NCBI GenBank assembly: GCA_907163345.1
Contig: CAJQUN010000042.1
Coordinates: 1,531,043-1,595,042 of the forward strand
Direction: 5' to 3'
Length of the DNA stretch: 64,000 bases
Source: Haberlea rhodopensis
Taxonomy: Eukaryota > Streptophyta > Magnoliopsida > Lamiales > Gesneriaceae
Each line of letters starts with the position of its first letter. The stretch's first letter is position 1. Below, piece by piece: positions 44,317 to 54,903 of the stretch. The position numbers and the translations under genes were made by a program. The notes beneath the pieces were generated by a model that saw only the letters and a program-made list of their open reading frames with translations, was not told the origin of the DNA and did not search any database.

Positions 44317-45932
44317 AAGATCAGCGGAAATTTGGAGAGGCAATTCTTCAGTTCCGACAACAAGGTCCTAGTAAAAGGGATTCACAAACTTTTGACTTGG
44401 TTAATATCATGTATTTCAGAGAGCAGGATGAGGAAATAGTAACTCCAGAAACCCTGTTGCTACTGAAAAATGCTTTACGAGAAGAAGTTCTACAACCTGA
44501 ATCTACCCTCGAAGAGCGAATCACTCTAGAGGATGTAAAAAGGAAGATTCGTAGGAACTACAACGAGGATCCACTGGCATGGTAGAACAAAAATGAGCTC
44601 GGAGCTACTTTGAAGGTGAAAACTGGAAAAGAAAATGAATTTGTTAGGTACAGGCCGATCCCCATGAACCAGGAAGATCGGAAGGAAATGCAGATCATAC
44701 TTAAGGAGCATCTTGACCTTAAGTTAATCTCAGCAGGTATTTCTCCATACAGCAGCCCAGGATTTCTGGTAAGGAATCATGGAGAAATTAAACGATGAAA
44801 GCCGAGATTGGTGATCAACTATAAAGGGATCAACGAAATCTTGGAGTTCGATGGATATTTTATCCCAAGCAGAGAACATTTGGTAAATAGCATCAAGAAT
44901 GCCAAAGTGTTTTCTAAATTCGATTCCAAGTCTGGATTCTACCAGATTAAAATGGAGGAAGCAAGCAGAAAGTTCACGGCATTCTCCACACCACAAGGAC
45001 ATTATATCTGAAATGTCATGCCAATGAGATTAGCAAATGCTCCCCAGATATATCAGAGGAAGATGGATAATCTTTTCAAGGATTACTTCAGCTTCATGTT
45101 CGTGTATATTGACGACATCCTCATAGCGTCAAAAAACATGAAAGAGCATCTTAGACATCTGGAAATCTTTTCAGACGTTTGTTACAAGGAAGGATTTGTG
45201 CTTTCCGAAAAGAAAGCAGTAATTGCTACAAGACAGATCGAGTTCCTTGGAATCGAGATCGATGAATCTGGAATCATCCTGCAAAATCATATTGTTGAAA
45301 AAGTACAAGGATATCCGGATGACCTCAAGGATTTAAAACAACTTCAGAGTTTTTTAGGAGTTGTTAATTTCGCTGGGATGTTTATCAACAATCTAGCAAA
45401 CCACAGGAAGGTGTTCAGTCCGCTACTCAAAAAGGATGTTAAATTTGAGTGGAATGACGATCATAGACAAGCTGTCAAACAGCTGAAGGAGGTTTGCAAG
45501 CAACTATCAAAGCTTGCAATACCAAATGACGAGGATGAACTGGTATTATACACATATGCCAGTGATCATTGGTGGGCGGCAGTTCTCATGAAAATTACAC
45601 CAGAAGGAGAAGTGCCATGCAGATATTGCAGTGGGATATTCGATAACAACGAAGTTATCAGATGGCACATCAACGAGAAGGAGTTCTTTGCTGTTCGAAA
45701 GGCTTTTAAGAAATGGCCACTTTTCCTACATGCAAAGAAATTTATCTTGAAAATAGATAATACGAGTGTCAAAGCCTTTTTAAAAAATAAAATTGAATCA
45801 AAACCAGAAAAGGCTAGACTTTTAAGATGGCAAGATGAATGCCAATATTATGATTATGATATTGTCATTGTGAAATCTGATAAAAATATTCTTGCAGATT
45901 TCTTAACACGTGATGGAGGGACACATTGCTAG
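44313..45932 (+). pseudogene. Pararetrovirus reverse transcriptase-RNase H, three in-frame stops
   Basis: One continuous frame from ATG 44313 to TAG 45930-45932 (539 sense and internal-stop codons) with premature stops at 44583 (TAG), 44796 (TGA) and 45009 (TGA). RT motifs include VINYKGINEI, FSKFDSKSGFYQI, LANAPQIYQR and the catalytic YIDDILIAS (near 45106). RNase H follows (ASDHWWAAVL, NEKEFFAVRKAF, ILADFLTRD). Two defects are notable: the first RNase H Asp position reads Tyr (YTYASD near 45553), and all three stops are one base from Trp codons. It would copy pregenomic RNA into DNA; this copy cannot. It overlaps the following ORF by 20 nt. Confidence 0.88.
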
Positions 45933-47388
45933 CGATACCCTCAAGCGAGTTAGGAATCTCAGGGAAAACCTGGAGATCCTGGAACGAGATTTTGGGACTC
46001 TTTGTCTCAATGCAGAGGTCGCGGGACGACTTCAACGAGCAGATCAAGAACTTGTTACTGATCATATACGAGCATGCTTTCGGGACCACGAACATCTGCT
46101 TGAAGTCTTGAAAGGGCCTATCCTTCAGGCAGCACCTTCAACGGTGCAAAAAGAAGTGTTTAGAGAACGGGGCTCATCTAATCCGGAGGCAAGGGATTCA
46201 AGTACCCCTGTCACGAGTGCTTCAAATGATGCATTCCTCGAGGATGTACAAGCTGAAGCGAATGTTGAGGGTCAGGTGTCTTCACAATCTGAACCTTCAA
46301 GTCAACCCAGCACCTCTGGGGTAAAAGAGATATAGTTGAATCTTAGGCCAATGACTAGCAAGTCTAAGGTTCAAACTAATGATGATTTAGTTTCTTCACC
46401 TATGCAGGATTACCAATGCACTTGGGAGAAACTAATTACCAGGCGAGGTATCAACCCAGACAAATCTATAGTTGATATCTCAGGAAAATATCCGAGAGTT
46501 TGGATGAAACCAGGCAGCCATCCAAACGATGTTCAGGAATGGTATAATTTCGGAGCTTTGGCTTCGGTTTATACGGTGGCACCAGCCTTCTCCGAAATAT
46601 CAAAATTAGCAAAATGGATCAGAGAAACTGTTTACGAGACTTGGGCCAATAATCCACATTTGGCAAGAGGCGACATTTTGGAGTTGTATTTTTTCAGTGC
46701 TGCTCCAGAACCGGCGAAGAAAGGCTTCATCGAAGCTTTTCATTTTATCAAGCTTAGAAGACCAGATGGAAACGCCCTGAAAAATATAAAAATGGCGTTA
46801 TCAGAAGGAATTCCAATTTTGGCTGGAACTATCACAGATGATGAAGTTTCAACCAGACGAGCATGGGGTCTTTGGGTTTGTCTCACAGAAATGGACAAAG
46901 TTAAATACTCCTTCAAGTTCTTCCAGAATTCAGCGAACGGAACTTTCTTGTTGAATTCCATGACAGGAACCACCACGAGATTTGCCGAAGAAATTTTTGA
47001 AACAAAGAGAAGAATTCTTTGGGAGAACAAGATTACGACAAGAAAGGAGACTTACCAAAAATTCTGCAACATGGCACACATTGGCCGATGGATTGATCAT
47101 ATCTGCCAAGCATGCCCGGAGCAGAAAGAACCAGAGTTCGGGAAAGGATTCCGATCCAAACCCGACAGATCAGAGGCAGGAAAAGACAAAAGACCTGCTG
47201 ACAAGAGAGCCCGTTTTCCCAAAGCTCGGGGACCACAAAAAACCACTAATATAAAGATTCCACGACAAAGGAAAAGAGGTGGACCATTAGAAGTTAGTGC
47301 GGTTACTGTTCAACGCACTCAGACAAAAAATAATGGACCACTCACGAGAAAAGTTGGCACAACCAGAAAAAGATGCCAGACCACGTGA
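45913..47388 (+). pseudogene. Pararetrovirus last ORF, about 490 codons with one in-frame TAG, unknown family
   Basis: From ATG 45913 the frame gives about 140 residues (helical N terminus, then a Ser/Pro/Glu-rich linker), meets TAG at 46333-46335 and continues in the same frame for 350 residues to 47388. The second part looks globular (YNFGALASVYTVAPAFSEI, ILELYFFSAAPEPAKKGF, RAWGLWVCLTEMDKV) and ends in a Lys/Arg-rich tail. I recognise no domain. By position it corresponds to ORF VI (transactivator/inclusion protein) of caulimoviruses or ORF4 of tungro bacilliform virus, but sequence evidence for either is lacking. The globular part has no other lesion, so the TAG could be decay or a read-through site. 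Confidence 0.6.
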
Positions 47389-47464
47389 AAGTTAAGGCGC
47401 ACTCACCAGCGCACTCAACAATTATCAAGATTTGGAGTCCGCATTTGAAGTCCGGATTCATGCC

Positions 47465-47471
47465 TATATAA
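47465..47471 (+). promoter_or_regulatory. Pararetrovirus TATA box (pregenomic RNA promoter)
   Basis: CCTATATAAGGGC lies 77 bp after the last ORF, with an AATAAA signal at 47525-47530, about 55 bp downstream. Close spacing of TATA and poly-A signal is normal for caulimovirids, where the signal is bypassed once to make a terminally redundant RNA. Confidence 0.75.
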
Positions 47472-47479
47472 GGGCACTC

Positions 47480-47988
47480 ATTCAGGAAGCTAAGGACATC
47501 GAAAATTCTCCATAGTTTTCTGAAAATAAATATTGTAGTCTCCAAGCTTTGTAATCTTCAGCTTTCTTAGCTTGGTAATATTTCTTTTCTTTCTTTCATT
47601 TCATAAGTGTCTGTCTGTAATATTGTTCTGTTTGTTTAAAGTTTATGTGTTCTTGAGTCAAGCCTCATCTATACGAAAGGCTAAGCAAGTCCGTCTCCTC
47701 CCAAAAGGAGACGTTTTAATGTAATAGATATTATAAGTATTCCAGAATAAAAATAAGGCTGTTGCCCAGCTATATATCTTGATTATACCTTACGCCCTAA
47801 GGTAGGAAACTTATTAGGGCTGTGCTGTGCGGTTTCTGAAGGAGTCGGATAACTGGCAGACTAGCCTCGCCCGTGTGCTGAGGTTGAATGGTGAGGAGCC
47901 ATTCGTAAAACAGTCTGGAGGCAGTAAGTTTTCGACTTGTGGCGTTGCGACCCACCTCACCCGGTGTCCGTTATGATCAAAATGGTAT
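47480..47988 (+). other. Pararetrovirus leader region
   Basis: Non-coding stretch between the promoter and the recurrence of the primer site. It contains a perfect 8-bp hairpin CGTCTCCT/AGGAGACG (47692-47699 with 47706-47713, 6-base loop). No long ORF. Caulimovirid leaders are structured and steer ribosome shunting. Confidence 0.55.
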
Positions 47989-48506
47989 ATTTCAGTTTGT
48001 TAAAGTTTTATTGTAATACGGAAGCATGTTGGGCCTTTTATTGTTTTTTAACATGATCTTCAAATCGGGTTGTGAATTATAATTAGAAGATTGTTACATG
48101 AACTGTGAGTCCTTTGCAAAAGTATGTTCTTGGGTTCGCCCGAGATGACAGAAAATGAAGGATCTCATGTTCATAAATGCTACTGTTTCATGAATAATAG
48201 GATAAAGAAGATGATAAATAGTATATAGATGCTTATTTGTTCTTCAAATTTCACTACCCCTCTCATTATCTGACCCTCATTAAAATTCCTAGGCCGATTC
48301 CTATCCATATAGTTACAATGAGTACAAATTTGTCACTTATACATTTTAAATATGGAGGTTTTATTGAGTTAAATTAACATTTGCTTCCTCCAACAAGTTT
48401 AAAAAATTATGCGATACTACCTTAGGAGAAATTTCATGATCATTTTTTACATATTACAAAAAAATAATGTATGTTTAAAAGCCCACAAAAAAATGAAAGC
48501 AATAAA
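47989..48506. other. Spacer between pararetrovirus and copia element
   Basis: AT-rich, no gene seen. Confidence 0.5.
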
Positions 48507-49365
48507 TGTTGGGTTTTTTGGCCCAATACCTTATTATTTTTTAGCTGGGCTTTGGCCCTTGCCTCTTCGGCTGGACCAACCTTGGGACTTGCTCCCCTCC
48601 TCTTCGTCTCCCTTAGTGCTATTAATCCTGGTATGGTTTAATGATGAGTTAACACTCTGATTGAAAATTCTTTGTGCAATTTTCGTCCCCCCTTTTTTTC
48701 GTCCCTGTGTGTGCGGTGGGTGACCGTGAGTGTGGTGCTGTGTGCGCTGACTTGTGCTTAGGGTGGTGCTGTGTGCGCCTTGGTGCTGTGTGCGCTAGCT
48801 TGTGCTTGAGTGTGGTGCTGTGTGCGATGGCTTGTGCTTGAGCTTGGTGCTGTGTGCGCTGGCTTGTGCTTGAGTGTGGTGCTGTGTGCGCTGGCTTGTG
48901 CTTGAGCTTGGTGCTGTGTGCGCTGGCTTGTGCTTGAGTGGTGCTGAGTGGCCGTGGGTGGTGCTGTGTGTGTGCCGTGAGCTTGAGTGGTGCTGTGTGC
49001 ATGCACTGTGCTGTATGGCCGTGAGACTGGTGCTGTGTGCACTGTGTGGTGGCTGTGGGTCTTAACCAGTGTGGTTAATTGACTGGTGGAGCCGTGTGTT
49101 AGGGCTGTGTGCTTGGGCAGTGGGTTCGGGCAGGGTCTTCGGGTAGTGTCTTCGGGCAGTGTGTGTGTCTCCCCTTTTGGATTCGATACCTTGGTTCCCC
49201 GGTGACGACGTTGAAAGGAAACCCAGCTCGACCTGAGCCCTAATTCCTTACTCTTGATTTGCATTTCAGTTTATAGTTTCATTAGTTGAAATTGTATACT
49301 GTGATTGTTTTTGTTCTTGATTGCAGGTTATCAATCGATATTGAAAGTGGAATGAAATCCTAACA
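48507..49365 (+). repeat. 5' LTR of copia deletion derivative
   Basis: 859 bp. Relative to the reassembled 3' LTR it lacks about 110-150 bp after GGCTTTGGCCCTT. It includes the 32-bp repeat array and is followed by a primer site. Confidence 0.9.
48735..49040 (+). repeat. 32-bp minisatellite in LTR (GGTGCTGTGTGCGCTGG...)
   Basis: Clean 32-bp units start at 48810, 48842, 48874 and 48906, alternating GTGTGG and GCTTGG at their start, hence a 64-bp higher-order period; degenerate copies flank them. The complementary strand is open as His/Thr/Ala/Gln repeats, which is a by-product. The matching array in the 3' LTR is at about 62399-62704. Confidence 0.9.
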
Positions 49366-49366
49366 G

Positions 49367-49378
49367 TGGTATCAGAGC
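49367..49378 (+). other. Primer binding site (initiator Met tRNA)
   Basis: TGGTATCAGAGC one base after the 5' LTR. Confidence 0.88.
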
Positions 49379-49878
49379 GTTCCGTGCCTGGTGGAGTGCT
49401 CGGTGGACTTCGGGCAGCAGCAAGAGTGCTCGGGCAGACCTCGGGCAGCAGCTGAAGAGCTCGGCTGGTCTCGGGCAGTGCTTGTTGGGCTTCGGGCAGC
49501 AACAGGAGGCTTCGGGCAGCAGCTGGAGAGTTCGTGCAGCGACTGGGATCTCGGGCAGATCTCGGGCAGTGCCTTCGGTGCTTCGGTCAATGTGGTTTCG
49601 TCACCCCAGAGCTTTGTCTCTGGGTTGTAAGTGATTATTCAAACCCTTAATCATTTTACTATCGTGTTTCTAGGTGTAATTGTGTCCCTTACCCGTAGGA
49701 AAATCCCAATCTGAAGCCACATGCTCGTACACCTTTGAGTGTATTGTGATCTTGTGGGTGATTGCGATTTTTCCTTCCCTTAGCTTGGTTAATTCTTTCA
49801 TTGTGTTTTGTGTGCCTTGTGGTCCTTGCTTCTGCTGTTTGGTTATTGAAATTGTGTGTGCCTCTCTGCTTAGTTGTG
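49379..49878 (+). other. Copia 5' untranslated leader with CTCGGGCAG repeats
   Basis: No gene. 49390-49580 is rich in (C/T)TCGGGCAG words, similar in style to the LTR end (TTCGGGCAG near 49125-49160). Gag starts at 49879. Confidence 0.6.
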
Positions 49879-51300
49879 ATGGCTTCAATTTCTGGATATA
49901 ACCTTGAACCGTTTAATGGAAAATCTGATTTTTCTATATGGCAACAAAAGATGAAAGGAATTTTAATACAACAAAAGGTATTTAAAGCTATTGATGGTAA
50001 TTGGGCTGAGAACATTACTACTGCTAAGAAACTGGAAGATGACGAATATGCTTATTCTTCTATTATCTTGAACTTGTCTGACTCTGTGCTCAGGAAGTGT
50101 GGTAAACTATCATCTGCTAGAGAACTTTGGGAAAAATTAGAAGAAATGTTTACTGAAAATCTTTGCCTAGTAAACTTTTCTTGTTGGAAAAATTTTTCAG
50201 ATTCAAGCTAGACTTGAACAAAGATGTAGATGAGAATTTGGATGTGTTTACTAAGTTAATTCAAGATATTAAATTGACAGAAGATAAGAACATTGACGAC
50301 TATTCACCTATTGTTCTTTTAAATGCTATTCCTGAAAATTATAGTGATGTAAAATCCGCCATTAAGTACGGTAGGGATTCTATTACATTGGATACTGTAA
50401 TGAACGGCTTGAAAAGCAAGGAATTAGATTTAAAAGTGAACAACGGCGGTAAGCAAGATTCAGGTGAAGTTATGCATGTTAGAGGTAGATATCAACATAG
50501 GTATAATAACAATCATAGATCTGATTATAACCAAAATCAGAATAATGATAAGAACAAGTGGAAAAGGTCTAAGTCTAGGCCTAAGAATAGGAGGTGCTTT
50601 AATTCAGGATCATTTTATTAAAGACTGTCCTGAAAAGAAAAACAAGAATGAAAATAATAATAACCAATCTAATGAACAAGTGAATCATGCTTCTTTATCT
50701 GGTGAAGACTCTGGTGATGTCTTTATGGTGACTGACTTATGTGATTCTGTGAATTATGTGCATTCATCTACTGTGTGTGAAAATGAATGGCTAATTGATT
50801 CTGGTTGCTCTTATCACATGTCACCTCTTAGAAATTTGTTTTCTAATTATAAAGAAGTTGAAAATGGTTCTGTTTCTATTGCTAATGAGAAACTTTGTAA
50901 AGTTGCTGGCATTGGTGATGTTTATTTAAAATTTGATTCTGGTTATTCTATGACTCTAAAAGATGTAAGACATGTTCCTGCTTTGTGCAATAATTTGATG
51001 TCTTGTTCTGGATTAGAATCATGTGGTCTTGAGGGTAGATGGGGAAATGGAGTTATGAAAATCGTAAAGGGTTCTTTGGTTGTTTTCAAAGGTGAAAAGA
51101 AAAGACATCTTTATGTTTGCAAAACTGAATCTGTATATGATAATGTGAATCCTGTGACTGATGACTTGACTAATCTGTGGCATAGGAGATTAGGTCATAT
51201 AAGTTCTAAAGGTCTAGAGAATTTGCATGAAAAAGGTTGCGTTGGTAAAGACGTGTTGTCTTGCATGCCTTTCTGTGATTCGTGTGTTTTTGGCAAATAA
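49879..51300 (+). pseudogene. Copia gag-protease-integrase zinc finger, frameshifted
   Basis: From ATG 49879 (MASISGYNLEPFNGKSDF) gag is open to about 50160, shifts frame, and continues (50163-50621) with the capsid region and a basic tail. The zinc knuckle near 50595-50625 is damaged: only its start (RRCFN) and end (IKDCPEKK) remain, in different frames. The third frame (to 51300) holds the protease (WLIDSGCSYHMSP near 50788) and the integrase zinc finger (LWHRRLGHISSKG ... CDSCVFGK), then a TAA. At least two frameshifts are present. Gag style is Tork/Tnt1-like by inspection. Confidence 0.85.
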
Positions 51301-51306
51301 CAAAGA

Positions 51307-51732
51307 GTGATATTCCCGGATTTCCCTTCCCCTAATGTGACTATGAGTTCTGTGCATGTTGATGAGTCTGAGTCCAGTGCTACTCCCTGCGAGGTGGAGC
51401 ATTTAACTGGTGTACGTCATGTTAATGAACCTGAAATTCATGGAATGCCTGTAAATCATGGTAGTGTTGTTGAACATGAACATGTTGTGCATGATGAATT
51501 GGTTGCGATTGAACATGAAGATTTGCATGATATAGCTTATGCTATTAGTTGCTTTAGTAGGTATATGACTAATCCTAGCATGTTGCATTGGAATGTTGTT
51601 CAATGGTTGTTGTCTGTAGGTGATAATCTAATTGATTATGTGTTTAATCCTGCTGATATGTGTACTAAGTGTTTGTCCCTTAGTAAATTTCAATCATGTT
51701 TAAATTTTTTAAAATTTTATACTGATGATTGA
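51307..51732 (+). pseudogene. Copia pol remnant: acidic linker fused to RNase H tail
   Basis: Same frame as the preceding protease piece. Begins just after the deleted integrase core, passes through a Glu/His/Val-rich linker, then shows the connection (AISCFSRYMTNPSMLHW) and the last part of RNase H (NPADMCTKCLSLSKFQSCL). RT is missing entirely, so an internal deletion joined distant parts of pol. Confidence 0.75.
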
Positions 51733-51986
51733 TGCATGTTTGGTCCCTTGGTTAGTGTTTTGTAACCTGCTGTGTGCTCGTTATAAAACTGTTACCCTGG
51801 TTACTTTCCCACTTTAACTTGCTGTATGCTTGTTATTGTTTTTCCTTTGTCTGTGCTGTGTGCTATGACAGGAACTTGGTCCACACAATACTGTGTGTGT
51901 TGTGGGGACCCTTTGGGCGATGATGAGTCATCTATTGGGTTTTCCTTACGTCGAGGTGGAGCCGGTATTGTGCCAAGGTGGAGATT
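51733..51986 (+). other. Copia 3' untranslated part
   Basis: No gene. The purine-rich run CCAAGGTGGAGATT directly before the 3' LTR is the probable polypurine tract. Confidence 0.6.
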
Positions 51987-52143
51987 TGTTGGGTTTTTTG
52001 GCCCAATAACTTATTATTTTTTAGCTGGGCTTTGGCCCTTCTTTGCTATGACAAAATCGAGCCCCTTTATCCCATTTCCTCTTCACCCTTTATCTTCAAA
52101 TTCGTCCAGAAGCTTCTTCTTCTCAGCGTCTCCTCGGCTTGCT
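51987..52143 (+). repeat. 3' LTR of copia element, first piece
   Basis: Begins TGTTGGGTTTTTTGGCCC like the 5' LTR and stops at the TTGCT target of the nested gypsy element. It continues at 62215-63028. Confidence 0.9.
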
Positions 52144-54903
52144 TGTGAGGGCCCGATCCTAATGTGGTGTTTAATTAACACATAATGATTAATTTACGTA
52201 AACAGCGGAAGATTTATTTCAAAGGTCTTATCAAATGGCCCTAAAATTTTTTTTTTCGCTTTTAGGTGATACATATATAGTGATACTGAAAATACGTAAT
52301 TCCAGTTTCCAATTTAACATGTTGAGCATAACATCCATATCAAGTATAAATCAACCAGTAGTAGAATACTTAAAATACAGATACTCGGGGCATACCCCGG
52401 TAATTCAAAACATAATTAAAAATATTCTAACAACTACTGGGACGCAAAACATAAAATATAAACCTGAGCTCGCTCTCAAGGAGCTCTGGTATCTCTCGAT
52501 GCGTCGCTGCAAGCATCGTCACTATGTCCTCCTGTAAAGCCTGTCATGTCCGAACAACAAAAGACATGACAGCCCCCACAAAGGGGGTCAGTACCCCAGT
52601 ACGAGAAATAAATAAATCATGTCAAGTGACAAAGTATCATGCAATGCATACCATGTATGAATGCGATGTATGAATGGGTACAAGGAATCGAATATCAAGA
52701 TACCAAAAATCGGAGTCCAAAGGAAGGTATCATCAAATCATCAAAGCTCGAGCAGAGGGTGACAGTATACGTACATTGCGCTAGGAAAACTCATCCTATG
52801 TACGATACTGCATCCAGCCCTCGTGTCTAGGTCCGGTCGCACCTGCACGTGACTACAGTTACTACCTATACTGCCTGTCATCGCCATGCTGTTCGTACCC
52901 GACACTCAGAGTAAGTCAACTCAGTCAAATCATGGATATCAAAGGAATGATAGATCAATATGATATGCCCATGAATCATTTATGCATCAAATGACATATG
53001 CAACTCAATATATCATGCAATCTCATGTGAAAGTATATACAAATCATGTAATTTCACATATCATGTAATCCAAGACTTTCATCATGTCATATAGTCACAG
53101 AAGAATCATATAGTGACAAATAAGTCATATAAATCAATTAATGACATATAAGGCCATACATTAGCATCATTACACGTCTTTGCCAGACGTCATGATAAAA
53201 CTCATTTCAACGTACCTCAAACCGTTAGCTAAATACCAAGTGATCCTTGAATCGATCTCAGGATTAATAAACCTGGCCATAACAGTTCCAAATACAACTT
53301 AATGTCACATACTAGCCTGAAACATATCAAAATAAAACCCAAACTTAGACCCAAAACCAATTCTCTAAATTTCAGCCTGCGCAACCATAGAGATCGGCTC
53401 ATAACTTGTCCGATACTTAATAAATTCACATGGGTCCAATTTATTTTCAAAGCTAACTCAAAAATGACCATTTCATCAGTTCAACTCATCTTGAAATTCG
53501 TTCATTTAGCCTAGGTAAAATGGCCAAGAACAATCTGATGGAAAAACAGGACAATTTACCGAATTCCAGCCTGACCCAGGTTTGTATAAAAATCATAATA
53601 AATGCATATGACGTCCAAATGAGTTGAGGCTAGTGGGAAAATCACGAAAACTCAAATTGCTAAAGTTCATATTTGAAGTCCAGAAGCTAGTTCGCTCATC
53701 TAGAGGCACATGCAAAACAAAGTATGACAGTGTTGAAAATACCTATACACTCTGTTTTGACAGAGTGAGCAGTTCTAGTAAAAAGTGCATATCTTGCACA
53801 TATAAACTCCAAATCATGTGAGGCCAGTTTCTAATGCAAGATACCTCAAATTTTTACAACTTGTATTCAGACACCAATGTCAAAATCGTAGCACATGTTG
53901 CCCAGAGGTACCAAGAACACACTGCATGTGCAACCCGTCTACATGCATGTTCCAGATTGTGCACCTTGTGGTAAAAACATCATAACTCATTCATTTTAAG
54001 TCCAAATCCTCTCATATTTTAACCACAGGACGAAGCACATATATATACAACTTTAATTTGAATACCAACATCAAATTCGGAAAACCATTTACCCAGAAAC
54101 TCGAAGAACTCGATGCATAAAACTCGCATGCACTAAATTTCCAGATTTTACACATATTGGTAAAATGTTCATAACTTTTTCATCAGAATTCCAAATTAGT
54201 CGAATTTACTGTCAAATCGAAGGTATTCCAACAAGCTACAATTTGTATTTGAACCACAACCTCAAATTCAAAACTTAACTATAACCCAAAATTCGAAATA
54301 ACAGACCACATAAAACTGAAATCTGCAGATTACATTTTGACAGCAAGAATTCACCACAATTCTCAAGACTTTCGACCCCTACAACTAAAACCAAGTGAAG
54401 AATTCATGAAAGGGGGTTTATACCTTTGAAGATAACTCCACCAAATCTCAATCCAAGCCTCAAATCCCAAAGTTCCTTGAGGTTTCTAGCTCCTCTACTC
54501 AAATCCTCTTCACATGTGCATTTGCATGTAGGATTTGACCAACTTTTCTCTATGGATTTTGGGTGGTGATTTTCGAAAATTGGGGAGAGAAAAGGTGAGA
54601 ATTTTTGTTGGATAAAAGAGAAGAAAGATAACAAATAATGTGGGGAGGTGGCCGATAGTTCCTAAGCTACAAGACCCAATATTTTAAATTTTTAAATGTT
54701 GGGTGCACCAAGTGTCTATTTAAAATAACTAAGTGTTTTCTTGCATGCACTTTGCATGTATACATGTTTAATTTGATGCATTTTATCTCAATAAAAAAAA
54801 AAGATTTGAGACCCGGAACACCTTAATTCAAAGTCTTAACTTTTAATCACATGGGTTTGCTTAAACATCGTTAATCCGGGTTAATTCGCATCGGGGCCTT
54901 ACA
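52144..54903 (-). repeat. 3' LTR of nested gypsy element
   Basis: 2760 bp. On the minus strand it begins TGTAAGGCCCCGATGCG and ends GGGCCCTCACA. Small open frames within it also occur in the other LTR copy, on both strands, and are not genes. Confidence 0.9.

Larger units (their letters stand above)
41067..47988 (+). mobile_element. Endogenous pararetrovirus (Caulimoviridae), one genome length, decayed
   Basis: About 6.92 kb runs from a Met-tRNA primer site (41070) through capsid-type, movement-like, protease, RT and RNase H coding regions, an additional large ORF, a TATA box (47465), poly-A signal and leader, and ends where the first bases of the primer site recur (AAAATGGTAT at 41067-41076 and 47979-47988). 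That length and order are those of a circular caulimovirid genome opened at the minus-strand start site. There is no LTR, and no integrase domain was seen; pararetroviruses do not encode one. Stops and frameshifts in coat protein, RT and the last ORF show it is an old, non-functional copy. Genus is not assigned: ORF layout partly resembles tungro/badnavirus but the separate ORFs do not. Confidence 0.85.

Noticed and set aside
41067..47988. Interpretation as a Ty3/gypsy LTR retrotransposon
   Set aside because: No LTRs and no integrase; small ORFs, coat-like basic/CCHC region, movement-like domain, TATA box plus poly-A signal and leader fit Caulimoviridae.
48649..49264. His/Thr/Ala/Gln-rich minus-strand ORFs (again at 62315-62927)
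   Set aside because: Produced by the 32-bp LTR minisatellite; no start context or family.
52235..54634. Small ORFs repeated at 59542-61941
   Set aside because: They lie in the two LTR copies of the nested gypsy element and are duplicated with them; not genes.
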